Shown piece by piece: positions 12,179-24,212 of a DNA stretch of 64,000 bases. The position numbers and the translations under genes are program-made. Each line of letters begins with the position of its first letter. The first letter of the stretch is position 1. Origin of the DNA: Aphidius gifuensis (lineage: Eukaryota; Arthropoda; Insecta; Hymenoptera; Braconidae); contig NC_057793.1 of NCBI RefSeq assembly GCF_014905175.1, forward strand, positions 1,054,001 to 1,118,000. Direction: 5' to 3'. The notes beneath the pieces are model-generated. The model searched no databases and was not told the origin of the DNA. It saw nothing but the letters and a program-made list of their open reading frames with translations.

Positions 12179-14628
12179 TTTTGAATATTTTTTTTTTATT
12201 TTTAAACTTGATTATCTGAAAATAAAAAATTTTTTTTTATACTTTTTTTTAATTTATAAATATTTTATACAGGAAAATTGAATAAAAATAAAATTTTTTT
12301 TTATAGATTTTATTTATAAATAACACACGTATTAAATATCATTAGAATGAATTTTTTTTTTTTTTTTTTTTTTTTATCTAATAATGCTTAACAACGTTAA
12401 AATTAAAAATATAATTTCAAAAAAATTATATTCGTGTGATTTTTATACACATAATAAGGACTAATCAAAAAAAAATTTTTTTGTCATTTTTTTAATAACT
12501 AATTTAACCTTGAAAAAAAAAATGAAAATTATGATTTAATTGCTATAAAATTGCAAATGAGTTTAGAGATTAAAAATTGAATATTTTTTCTATTTTTAAA
12601 ATTCCATTATTTTTTTTTTTTATAACAAATCTTTCAGTTCAATTTAAAAAAAAATGTAAAAGTTAAACAAAGTTTGATTAACGTCGTGATCTAGGGAAGG
12701 ACAATGATATCATTTTTTTTTTCTTTTTTAATCACTCAAACAAGTACATCAAGGTAAACAAGTTAATTTAAATTAAATACAGGTGCATGGTTTTTTAAAA
12801 AATTCGAAAGTACATCTCGTGATTTTGACGATCCAATTTTTTTTTTTTCATTCATATTTTTTGCATAAATTACACTCAAAATAAAATAATAATCGTGACA
12901 GATTAATGATCTATCTGATGCATTATACTCCATAAAAATAATGTCATCATTAATCATCATCGCATAATTTATTTCAAAATTTATTTATATTTTTTAATTA
13001 CCTATAATCATAAAAAAAAAAATTTCAAGTTATTATATTATTCCAACAATTATTGAAATAATAATTTCATGAATTTTGTATTTCCTTGTCTGGATATAAA
13101 AAAAATTTAAAAAACTAAAGATACGTGATTTTTCAGGGACAAGTGTTTTTATTATGAAAGAAAGTTCAGTAATATCCAACATCCAGGGATGAAAAATAAA
13201 TAAAACCAAGCAGCAAAAAACTTGTTAATAATTTTTTTTTACAACTTGTATATGTTTGAAAAAAAAATACTCAACAATAATTGATCAATTTTTAACCAAT
13301 TTAATGATTTTTTAAATATTTTTATTGGTCTAAATAAATAACCTTGGGTAATAAAAATAATTATAATTTTATTTATATATAAATATCGATTTAATAATAA
13401 CAAAATAAAACCCATATAATATTTTTACATTAAAAATAATAATAAATAAAATTTCCAATGTGATTTTATATTTTTTATTTTAAGAAAGAAAAATTTTATT
13501 GCGATAATTATTGTCGATAGGATATTGCGAAATTCATTGATGTATATAATTAATTTGATAATGATACTTATTGTTAACAACATAATCGTGACTGTAAATT
13601 TAGTGATTTGAAATAAACAATGGAAAAAAAAAATATATAATTCAGATAAACTGATATGCAACCTTTGATTTTTGTCAATGAATTTTTCTTTTTTCTTTCA
13701 TTTTTTCTATTTATTTATTTACGTTTTATTTATGTTTATATATTTTTTTTTTTATAATGATTAGAATGTAATGGATTGTCTCTAATACTTGTTTATAATT
13801 AACTTGAATTAATTCTTTATTATTTTTTTTATTTCCGGTAAACAAATTAATAGCATACGTCACAATCGTTTGAAATATTTAGTCATGATTTATAAATTTC
13901 CTTAGCTAAACAAAAAAAAAAAAAGACAAATCATTTGACAAAAAATTATAACGTATGCACTTGTATCAAGGTATTTTACAAATGAAATTATTTGAAATTA
14001 ATTTTTTCATAATAATTTATACATTAAATTGCAAATAATTAAATTGCAAAAATGGAAAATATCGAGGATGTGAATAATAATTTCCACTGAGGTTCAATTG
14101 CCATGTGATGATATAAAAATCAATGCAAAATTTATCAATGACATTGAAATTAATGAGAGAAAAAAATCTATAAATAATAGTCAATATTAATATTAATAAT
14201 AAATAAATAAAAATAATAACAAGTAAACCTGATAAATTGATTTATAAAAAAAAATTAAATTTTCTAATAAATATTGTTAACTATCAATTGAATATTTATA
14301 AAAAAATAAAAATATATTATTAATAATAAATTATATATTTTAATGACAATGTAAATATATTAATAATTTTTTTCTCAAGCAATTATCCTTCAACAATCAA
14401 TTAGTAATATTTAAATAATTTAAGTGATTTTTAAAAATGTAAAAAAATAATATATAAAATTACATAATTAAATATTTTCATTGTCATTAGTTAAATGAAA
14501 ATAATAATAAAAATGTTAATTAATATTTAAATAATGTAAAAAAAATATATAAACAAAAGCAATTGATTATTAATAAATAAATTGTAAAGAAAATAATTAT
14601 TGATAAATAATTATGAAAATTTACTGAC
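12179..14628 (-). other. Probable 5'UTR intron of elongase copy 4
   Basis: On the - strand a TTTTCAG acceptor (17 nt of pyrimidine-rich tract) lies at about 12216, 38 nt before the ATG, and a GAG/GTCAGT donor lies at 14628. The interval between has no supported gene and is AT-rich with T runs. Reading it as the intron of a split leader is inference from splice signals and the promoter at 14.87 kb. Confidence 0.35.
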
Positions 14629-14906
14629 CTCGTTGATTTTTTTTCTATTGTTGTTGTTTTAAATTTTAAATTTATAAATATATTATAATATTAACAAAAT
14701 TATTTATATAATAAACAAAAATTTGATATTGAAAAAAAAATATAAAAAAATGTACACGATTTTATTCGTATATTAATAAATTTAAAAACATATTTTATTG
14801 ATAAATTTGATTTAAATAAACAATTGATATGTTGTTTGTGTTGTCTCGTCAACTGGACCACAGACTGAACAAAAGTTGAGTAAGTTTGTTGCTTAATATA
14901 TAAAGA
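14629..14906 (-). promoter_or_regulatory. Candidate core promoter and leader exon of elongase copy 4
   Basis: Island of higher G+C. On the - strand a TATA-like TTTATATATT (around 14905-14896) is followed by TCAGTCTGT (14868-14860), identical to the motif of copies 2 and 3. The +1 A is at 14866, so the TATA-like box is at about -32 to -36. Downstream a leader of about 240 nt runs to a GTCAGT donor at 14628. The distance to the ATG (2.7 kb) makes the gene assignment uncertain; the same box could serve an unseen + strand transcript. Confidence 0.4.
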
Positions 14907-17660
14907 GCTGGAGGACTCGGGTTGAATTCCCTCAAACGTTTGTCCACCACCAACACAAGAACAGCAGCAGCCTTGCAAATATCATCAACTGTGATTCTCC
15001 CGCCACTCAGTTTGATGCGTTATAATGCATTGACTTTAATTCAAAAAATCATCGACAGTTACATACTCACACGTCACTCTAATATTGAATACTAATTGTT
15101 AAACATCAAATTTTAAATGTCATTAACAATTAATTATTTTTTGTTTTGCAATGGCAAGTTTATTTTTTTATTTTTTTTCCTTTTTATATATGATGTAAAA
15201 CAATGGATTTTTGAAAATTTTTAAATAAATGAATTTTCATTTTTTTTTTTACATAGAACAATAATGCTAATTTTTTTGAAAAATAAAAAAAAAAAAACTT
15301 GTATTACGTATATTAGTGATTTTTTAAATTTTTTAAAAATTTTAGATCTATATATTTATTTTAATTAAATAATGATTGTTTATTCGAATTTCGAAACAAT
15401 GTAATTTCCGTTGTGGGTCAACAATGTCGAAAATAAAAGCATTTTTTTCAATGACAAATGATTAAATTATTTATCTAATTTAATATGCATTTTATTTTAT
15501 TTATTTATAACAATAATATTTGCTCCAAATGCATTTTATTTTATTTAAATAATTTTATAATGGATCACGTGAATGAGGCTTATAAATAATCACTAAAATA
15601 TTCGAAATTTATTTATTTTTTATTTACAAAAAAATTATTGTAAAAGTTTAAACTGAAAATTTGAATGATTTTCTAAAAATATAAATAATTTTAGTTTTTT
15701 TATTTTTATTTTTTAGAAGAGTTGATAATAGTTGTGATAAAAAATATTTAATCAAAGTGAGATTTTTCGACTTTGATGTTGCTCATTTTTATTATCATGA
15801 TAAAATAAAAAATTTATTTGAATATAAAATCATAAAAATCTACTTTGATAGCTACACAAGATTTTTTAATTTTCTACTGGATCATCATTAAAATTTTCAA
15901 CAATGTATATCATGTTTTATTATTATTTTTTTGGCAAGAATTAATTTTTTTTTTTTGGTCTTTTATCTTATTTAGGTTTTTAACTGTTGGAATATTATTT
16001 TATTTTGAAAAGAGACATTTATTTTTTCATTGGATCAAAGAACTCTCAGTTGTCTGATGAAATTTTTGTTAATAGTAGAAAATAAATTGACTGATTTTTA
16101 ACACAAAAATAAAGATGAAATAAATTTGATATAACTCGATGATAAAAATAAAAAATGATCACAGGAATTTTTCATTAGCTATAATTTTAAATGCAGGAGG
16201 TAAAGTGCAACTACAGTGCAATTCAAGAAGACTTATAAATTTAAACATAAAAAAACTTGAAAAAAAGGAATGAAATATTTAGAAAAATTGACAATTAAAA
16301 GTTGCTGAAAAATTTGAATTAATTAATTAATCAACTTGCTTATTTTTCCATGAATTTATTTGATAATTTTTTGTATTTTTATCAATATAAAAATACAATT
16401 TTCAAGACTACACGGAAATACATGCACAGTAAAATTAATTGATAAAAAAAAAATACAAATTACGCATAAAATATTGAATAAAAATATATAATTATGCTAA
16501 ACGAGTCACTCAAAGTAGATGATATGTTTATTGAGTCAATAATTATGAATAAATAAAAAAAATTAAAATGAAACTAAACATTTATCAAATTTACTTATCA
16601 TCTCAATCTTTCCATTGCTTTCCATTAAATTTTTCCATCAAATTACAATTTGAACAATAATAATTTACTCTTAATCAATAAATAATAATAATAATTAATC
16701 AAAAATAAAAATTACCTAAAAAAAATGCTAGTATTATTCACAAACTAATCATTGAGAAATCTTTTTTTTTTTTTTTTTCTAATAAATATCAAATTATTTG
16801 TAATTAATGATTAATCCCCACGAGCATTATTTCAAGGATATTTAATAGCTATATAAAACATATGGAAATTGTATGTTAATAACAATAATTTTCAATAAAA
16901 TATAAAAAAAAAAAAATAAATAAATTCTATGTAGAAAAATAAAAAAAATAAAAACTATTTGAAAAAAATTATACAAAGTCACTAGAGCATAATAAAAATA
17001 AAAAAATATTAAAATAAAAAATGACAATAATCGTACAATTAAATAATAATATTATAAATTTTTTTTTTTGTATATTATTATCTACTCGATCGATGTTGAG
17101 TAATTTAAAAATTGTAAGGTAACGTCATCTTGTGGATAAATTGACAATTCATTTGGCTGATTGAGAACGCGATGCAAGCGCCAGGAAAAACTATTTTTTT
17201 TTTTAAAATAACACATTCAAATGCCACTGTGTTAGTAAATATTTTCATGTATATATAGACATAAAATTACATACACTTATTTAGAAGACCTGTTCCAACT
17301 TCCAGCAGTGCACAATATGGAACATTATCAGTTGACAGAGTGTTCTTGTGTCATATTATTGTTCGATCATATTTTCTTTATTTTTTCATAATTTTCTATT
17401 ATTTTAAATATCGGGGTTACTGTGGCAATTGAAATTAAAATTATAATAATTATTTAAATGGGTGTTTGATATTTTTTTAGACATGATTAGGAGAGACTAG
17501 AGACTAAAGTTCAAAGTGTTTATTTATTTTTTTTATTGTTGATTGTGTTTTTGGATTGTGTACTATCAATTTTCTTTGTTATTATTGAGTAGCTTGTATA
17601 TATTTATGCACGCTTGTATGTAGAGTGTATGACAGGTTCTTTTTTTATATTTTTTTTTTT
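14907..17660. other. Gene-free intergenic DNA
   Basis: AT-rich spacer between the elongase cluster and the nuclease gene. The G+C-enriched stretch continues to about 15080 and may be the upstream part of the promoter island. An initiator-like TATCAGTTGAC at 17327-17337 might be a start site for the nuclease leader. No coding frame is convincing. Confidence 0.45.
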
Positions 17661-17670
17661 TAAACTTTGA

Positions 17671-17711
17671 CCAATCAGATGACATATAGAGTGTTTATTT
17701 TGCGCGCGAAA
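17671..17711 (+). promoter_or_regulatory. CCAAT box and E2F site upstream of the CAD/DFF40 gene
   Basis: GACCAATCAG includes CCAAT at 17671-17675. TTTTGCGCGCGAAA at 17698-17711 contains an E2F consensus (TTTGCGCGC) readable on both strands. It ends 38 nt before the ATG and stands out because CpG-containing words are rare here. Inference: the gene may be under cell-cycle (E2F/DP) control. Confidence 0.5.
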
Positions 17712-17749
17712 TTAAAATATTATTGATATTTCTAAAATTACAAAACAAC

Positions 17750-20084
17750 ATGTCTTTGTTTGCCAATTGTTTATCTCATTTCACTGGTTCGAAACTCAAA
17801 CAAGAGGTAATTATTCCAATTGTTTATATAAATTTATAATGTTTTTATTTATTGATTTTATATTTTATTTAATAGGTCAAAGGATTTAAAATAACTGACG
17901 TTAAAAGGACACGTAAAATTGGAATTGCTTGTTGTAATTTAAAGGAATTAAAAAAAAAAGCATGTGAAAAATTAAATGTAAGTAGTAAATATACATCTAT
18001 TTTTATATAAGTATAAAATTTAAAAATAAAAAAAAATATACAATTTAAAATTTTAATATGTAAACGTGCATTTACAAATAATTTTTCTAAAATAATTAGA
18101 CTTAAATTGAGCAATTTTATAAAGACAATAATATATAAAAAAAATAAAATAATTATTGTATAAAATTGCTGAAATTTAGTACAGTGATTATAAAAATAAT
18201 AATTAAAAAAATAAATTAAATAATATAATATTAAATTGAAGCTTTGAATTGTCCTAGATTAAGCTGAAATCAGGACAATTCAGGGCGTGTAAATTGGGTT
18301 ATATTTCGACCTTCAAAGTAAAATAATTCCTGCAAGAAATAGTAGTGCATTATCGAACTCGGCACGTGTTAAAAACGGGATAATTTTATACCATAGTGTC
18401 ATGGCCTTTTGACAATTCAAGGTCTCGCCCTTCAAAATTAAAAAAAAAACATTTTTAAAAAATTATAAACAGTTTCAAATTTGCAATCTATTATTTTTTT
18501 ATTTTACAATAATTATTTAAATAAATTTGAGCTTTAAAGCTGTATTTTATTTATTTCAGATAAGTAATGATTTATCAGAAATAAATATTTATTTGATTGA
18601 TGGTTCACTTGTTGATGAAGAATATTTTAAAACACTTGATGCTCAATCAACACTGATACTTCAAAAACCAGGAGAAAAATTATTAACAGGTATAAAAAAA
18701 TCTACTTGTCAACTCTTTTTTATATATATTTTATTTTTCTTAGATAGTATATTTTTTTTTTTCTTATAAATATAACTTTTTTATTGGCGTTTTAATATCA
18801 ACCCTGGAATTTTACAGTTAAATCGATTTTATAAGTTAGCTTTGTATAATGAGTATTATTTATTGGCCTTGGTTTTACCTAGACGCAGATTTACTATATG
18901 AAACCCTGAGGCGAGTAAATATTGATTATCTTACGGCTGGTGATCAAGCAACAAAGTTTGTAACTGAAAATCTCAAAAAAAAAGTTGCAGTTTTGCATAA
19001 TTTATTGAACTTGGATGATTCAAAAACTCAATTAAGTCATAGAGATGATCATCCAGAATGGTTTAGAGGTTTGGAAACAAATGTAACAACAAAGGTTATT
19101 AATTAATATTTTTCTAATATCAAAAATCCATCTAATTTTAATTATTTAAATTAATAAAAATATTTAATTTACATTTTAAGGAAGCTTATATGCATCGTCG
19201 TTGTCAAGACAGAATACGTGGATATCTCTACAAGACAATTGAACAAATAAAAACATCAAATATTTGGCTTACCAATAACCAAGCACGTTTAAATTTACAA
19301 AATATTATTGAATATTTTAAATTACAACTAAAAAAAGATCATTATTTTGGTTATTATTTCGACAGAAGTAAATGTCACAAAGATGAAATTGATGCTGTTA
19401 CCAGGACAACTGATAATTGCTATGATCATTGTCCATGTAAATTAATTGATGAAAAAAAAAATGATGAAGATGATAATGAAGATGTAAATGAAAAGTATGT
19501 AGATGAAGAGAAAAAAATTGATGATGATAATGTTGATACTGTTGATGGTAAACGACAGTCAAAAAGCAATGATCGACCAGCTAAAAAACAAGAAATTGAT
19601 GAGACAATTGTGTGTCCTTATAATGTTTATTCAAGATGTCAAGATGAAATTAATTCATTGTGTGATGCTAATGGAGAATTTCAGTGTGAAGGTGTATGGA
19701 ATTATGAAAATTGTAAATATGGTGATAGACATAAAATCAATCCTTACAGATCAAAAGAAGAACTTATATTATTTTCAACTTGGAATCTTGATCACAAGTT
19801 TGTTTAATTAATTATTATATATTTTTAATAACTTTAAAACTTTATTAAACTAAAATTAATTTTTTATTTTTATTTTTCTTTCAAGTTTTTTAATTCTTGT
19901 TTTTTTTTCTTTATCTTGTTCTAGATTGGAACGCTCACGAACTCTTGTTCCACAACTACTCAAGTACTCAGAGGATAATTTGATTAATGAAAAAATTGTC
20001 TTTAAATTTTATGACAATTTATTTACTATTAAAAATTTACGACTTGTTCATATTGTTTGTCATGACAAAGGTTCACATAAATAA
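17750..20084 (+). CDS. Drep4: Caspase-activated DNase (DNA fragmentation factor 40, CAD)
   Basis: Apoptotic endonuclease that cuts chromatin between nucleosomes once its inhibitor (DFF45/ICAD) is cleaved by caspases. Six exons join in frame: 17750-17806, 17876-17977, 18560-18689, 18883-19094, 19181-19797 and 19925-20084, giving 425 residues. The CIDE-N domain is at about residues 19-95 (VKGFKITDVKRTRKIGI...YLIDGSLVDEEYF...LILQKPGE). The nuclease domain has HPEWFRGLETNV, RRCQDRIRGY, NPYRSKEELILFSTWNLDH (D371, H372) and the C-terminal LVHIVCHDKGSH, whose H415/H419/H424 spacing matches the catalytic and zinc histidines of vertebrate CAD. Vertebrate CAD is about 340 residues; the excess is mostly an acidic Asp/Glu/Lys insertion at about 255-308. 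It ends at SHK, without the basic nuclear-localisation tail of vertebrate CAD. Insect orthologues are called Drep4. The inhibitor gene is not in the window. Confidence 0.95.
18244..18437. mobile_element. MITE-like insertion inside CAD intron 2
   Basis: A roughly 190-bp block of higher G+C in an otherwise AT-only intron. The word TTGAATTGTC occurs at 18244-18253, and its reverse complement appears at 18273-18282 (within a perfect 11-bp inverted pair, 18245-18255 with 18272-18282) and at 18411-18420 near the other end. Two related words (GACCTTCAAAGTAAAA near 18309 and GCCCTTCAAAATTAAAA near 18427) add to the repetitive character. There is no ORF. A small non-autonomous DNA transposon is the likeliest explanation; no clear target duplication was found. 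Confidence 0.35.
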
Positions 20085-23000
20085 TTAATTGTTATTATTA
20101 TTTTTTTTTTAATATTCATAGTTAAATTTAGTAATTATTTTCTGATGAATTTTTGAGTATTTTGGTTCATTTAAAACTACTTGCCAACAAGTAAAAAATG
20201 TTAATATTTTTTTGAAAAAAAATAAAGCAATTAAAGCTTGAAAATTACGCTAGTAATTAATTTTAAAATGAAAATATAATCAAGGCTGTACGTGAATTGG
20301 AATTCCTTTATCAATAATGATACTAATTTTTTTTTTCACGCGGTTATGAATGATATATATATTCAAATAATTATCAAGTTTATTTAGATTAAATTAGGTT
20401 AATTAAAACATGCTAATTAGCCGCTATATTAGTTCAAAAAAAAGGAATTAATTATCTATAAATTTGTGATTTTAGCAGTGTTTAAATCAGTATTAGAAAA
20501 AAAATTATAATCAGTGCCAAAAAAAAATATTATTAACAAATAGTATATAGTATATTTTCATGAATATATAATGAATATAATTTTCATAAATTAAATCTGC
20601 GAGTGAACTGAATAATATCGCAAAAAAAAGATCAAAAAAATAATAATCAAAATTATATTTATGTGGAGGATGTGGACTCAAAGAAAAAAAAAAAAAAAAA
20701 AACTACACAGGTAAAAATAAAACAGGGTGATTAATCAAAGCAAGACTTTAATTAATATTTATAAAAATTATTAATAATTTTTAATTTATAAGAGTCTGTA
20801 GGACAATGAATTTCGAAAAAAAGCACATTGAATGATACTTGAATTATTCTTGAGATGTTAAATTATTATTAAATTAATTTTTAAATTTTACAAGTATGTA
20901 ATTCAATGAATGACAATTGGCTTTATTCAAATAATCAATGCATTCATATAACTGTGAATGTCATTGTGTTGTTGTTTGAGTATCAAAGTGTCACTGACAC
21001 ATGAATGTAATAAATATATAGTCAATTTTAGACATATAGTTATGAAATATTGAGATGATTTTAATAGCACTTGTTAACTGTTAAAATTTATAAGCCAATT
21101 ATCAATCAGTTGTTGTTCATTGTCAATGTGTAAAATTATTTTAACTTAATTATTTTTGTCTCAAACTTCCGTCCCTATTTATTATTTTTTCAAAGCCATT
21201 TAAATTTAATTAACAATATAATTTTCCAAAAATAAAATATAATCTATGTAAGAAAATAAATCTATCTTTTATTATTTAAATTTAACTTTGTATTTTTTTT
21301 TTTTAAAGATATTTTTATAGTATTAACTTTTGATTGAATTTATAAAAAGTGTCTAGTTTAATATTTTTTCTATTGATTCGTTTGCCATGTCAAGAAAATA
21401 TTAGACAGTTTTTATAAAATACAATTGAGACAGTTATATTTGAGTCAAAAACAATGAAGAGAGCTAGATGTGACACCACATCGAAATGCTTTAATAAATT
21501 TTCATTTTACGTCTCGTTGAATTTACTTTCCAGACGACTGGATTTCATATAATAATAATAAAAAAAAAACTAAAAATAAAAAAAACACATTAAATCATGA
21601 AATTACTGCGAAATTAAATTGATAATTAATTAATTAAATTTTTTTCAGTTTAAAAATTAACAGAGCTTTCAATTTTCAGCTTTATAAATTAAAAAAAATA
21701 CCAAAAAATACATTAAAAATTATTTAAACAATTCCAAATAATTTTATTTCAATTATCCAGCTTTAAATTTATTAAAAAAAAATAATCTCTCGAAATATTT
21801 CCATTGAAAAATAATTTTTTTTACAATTTAAATTTATTTTTTCTCAAGGTGTCTCAACATAAAAAATTATAAATATTATTTATGAAAAGAAAAATAAATC
21901 TTTGTTTGCTGGAGTATTTTTAAATGACAAAATATTTATATTCACCACGTGCAACACTGTAGGATTATATGATGTGATCCCCGAGGTGCGAGACCAAAAG
22001 ATGAACCACATTGGAGGCGTATGAGAATGACGGACAAATATTCCCGAGTGTGTCCACTAATTCAACTATAGATTATACATATATTGCATCATGTACACAC
22101 AACGACTACGAATAATACGATATATATATATCCCGCTGGGTTTAGTCGCATCCAGACGATCACGAACACCCCCGACTTCACAATGGAAAATAATTTATGA
22201 GCTCTACCTTTTTTTTTTTATTTTATTTTATTTTTTCTTCATTCTATTGAGCTTTTCTCAGGGAGTACCATTTCATCATCCAATAAAAATCATCTGTTGT
22301 ATAAATAACAAACCAGAAAAAAAATTAAAAAAATTTAACACAAATAATTATAAATTTAATTGAATTTTTAATGATTGTAAAATAATTACACCTGGTATTA
22401 ATTATAGGATCAATATATTTTTTTTTTCTTTGAATTAATACCAATGTTATTTTGTAAAATTTGTTTGAATTAAAAATTTATATTCATGTCTCATTATTAA
22501 TCATAATTATTTCAATTTTAATTAAAATAATTCAGTGTGTAAAATTAAATTCAAGTGTCTATCAAAAGTGCATGTATTAGAGTGGATAATAATTTGATAA
22601 AAAAAATTAATAATTATTATTTTGTAGAGGTGATTTATGTGTGTTTGTGTTGGCATGTGAAAATAATTTTAGTGGAGAATTTAATAAGGGCCAATCTGTG
22701 AATTACGATCATGCAAAAATGCCAAGAAATAGTGTTGATGTTGGATGACTTTTTCGCGTGAGAATAAAACCTCAATGAGATTGCTTTTTATATTAACTTT
22801 TTTATATTTTTTTTTTTATTCTTTTTAAATTTTTTATTTATTTTATTTATTGTTATATTTTTTAGTTCATTTTATTTACTTTACTGGCTATTTTTTTTGT
22901 GGTTTTAATTTTGGAAATAATTTGAGGATTAATGGAGACAAAGGTCAAACTGGCAGAGGTACAACATTGCAGTTAATAAACTCATGATATCTGAGGACAC

Positions 23001-23195
23001 TTAGTTTTCTGGACAGCAAATTCATATAGTTCTACAATCAGTTGTCAAGTGACCTTTACTCTTGTCTCGCATTTGAATGATCACTATGCTTTGTCAGTTG
23101 TTTTGGTATGTCGTGTATTTATTATGACTAATATCATTCATTTTAGCAATAATTTATGAATTACAATTTATTTAAAAATTAAATGATAATATAAA
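20085..23195. other. Gene-free DNA downstream of CAD, with one G+C-enriched patch
   Basis: Mostly AT-rich low-complexity DNA. The patch at about 21945-22200 has higher G+C and contains TATATATATATCCCGC followed by a non-repetitive stretch. A short + frame from the ATG at 22091 reads 34 ordinary residues before running into a Phe/Leu-only poly-T translation, so I do not call it coding. Possible regulatory element. Confidence 0.4.
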
Positions 23196-24200
23196 TATAA
23201 TTTACATGCAGGTATATACTCGAAAAAATTAATGAAATAAATATAAAATTTATAAAATGTAGAAAAATAAAAATATCTATATTTTTATTTTAATATTCAA
23301 GGAAATATTATGTGTAAAATTAATGGCACTGTATACGGAGAAATTTACGAGAAAGATTTGTACAAATTACGGGGAAAATTATGGTGAACATGGGATGAAT
23401 GAGTTTCTCCGGATTTACCGTAAATTTCTCCGTATCAAAATAATAATTTCGCCAAAAATTATCTAAATTCAATTTTAATATTTAAGAAAAAACTATATAT
23501 AACATTGAATTGAATATTAAATGGGAATGAAGGTTCAATTTTTAATTAATTGGTAAGATAAAATGTTTATAATATTCATAAAAATGAAAAATAAAAATAT
23601 TTTTGATTTAGATACATTGTATATTAAAGCTAATCTTCAAACATAAGTTCTTTGATAATACAATTGATGACAATTGTTTTTTTTTTAGTATTTCTCCGGA
23701 CCGGGTTTAAAGTTGATTCAATTAAATTTTATATCTACTCTTTGGCCATCAATGTCGGATGAATTTTGATACTAATGAGGTTATAGCAAAAACTGTGCCG
23801 CTGCTCCAACTGAACACAGTCCTAAGATCGCTAGGAAGTTATGTCACAAGTACTGGCAAGTAGCTGATGAGTGTTCAGCTGGAGCAGCGGTACAGTTTGC
23901 CTATATACATTAGCCTCTTTTTTGGAATAACTTAGAACAACGTTCCCTTAATACAGCGGTCCATCCCCGTTGTATTAATGGAACGTACCTCTGTCTCATC
24001 TAAATGCTAATAATCAGCTGCCCCAGCAGCCCAAATTTATCCAGTTTGCAGGTAGTCAAATTGAATAAACACTGCTCTCTTTAAACAAACAGAGACTGAA
24101 TTAAATAAATGAAAAAAAAAATCAGTCAGCCAATAAAACAACTCCATGAAGTTTTACACATGTACTTTTAAAAAAAAAAAAAAATACAAAATATCTCAAA
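23196..24200. repeat. Duplicated ~1-kb element, unit A
   Basis: First of two direct copies (the other at 24213-25160, offset about 1,016 bp). Conserved left block 23202-23650 and right block 23795-24180; the ~145-bp spacer between them is not shared with unit B. Contains three inverted repeats: 17-bp perfect arms at 23333-23349 and 23419-23435; about 28-bp arms (two mismatches) at 23790-23817 and 23871-23898; and about 20-bp arms around 23940-23959 and 23967-23986. No ORF. Non-coding repeat, mobile element or structured RNA source; the family is not recognised. Confidence 0.7.
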
Positions 24201-24212
24201 TTAAATATATAT

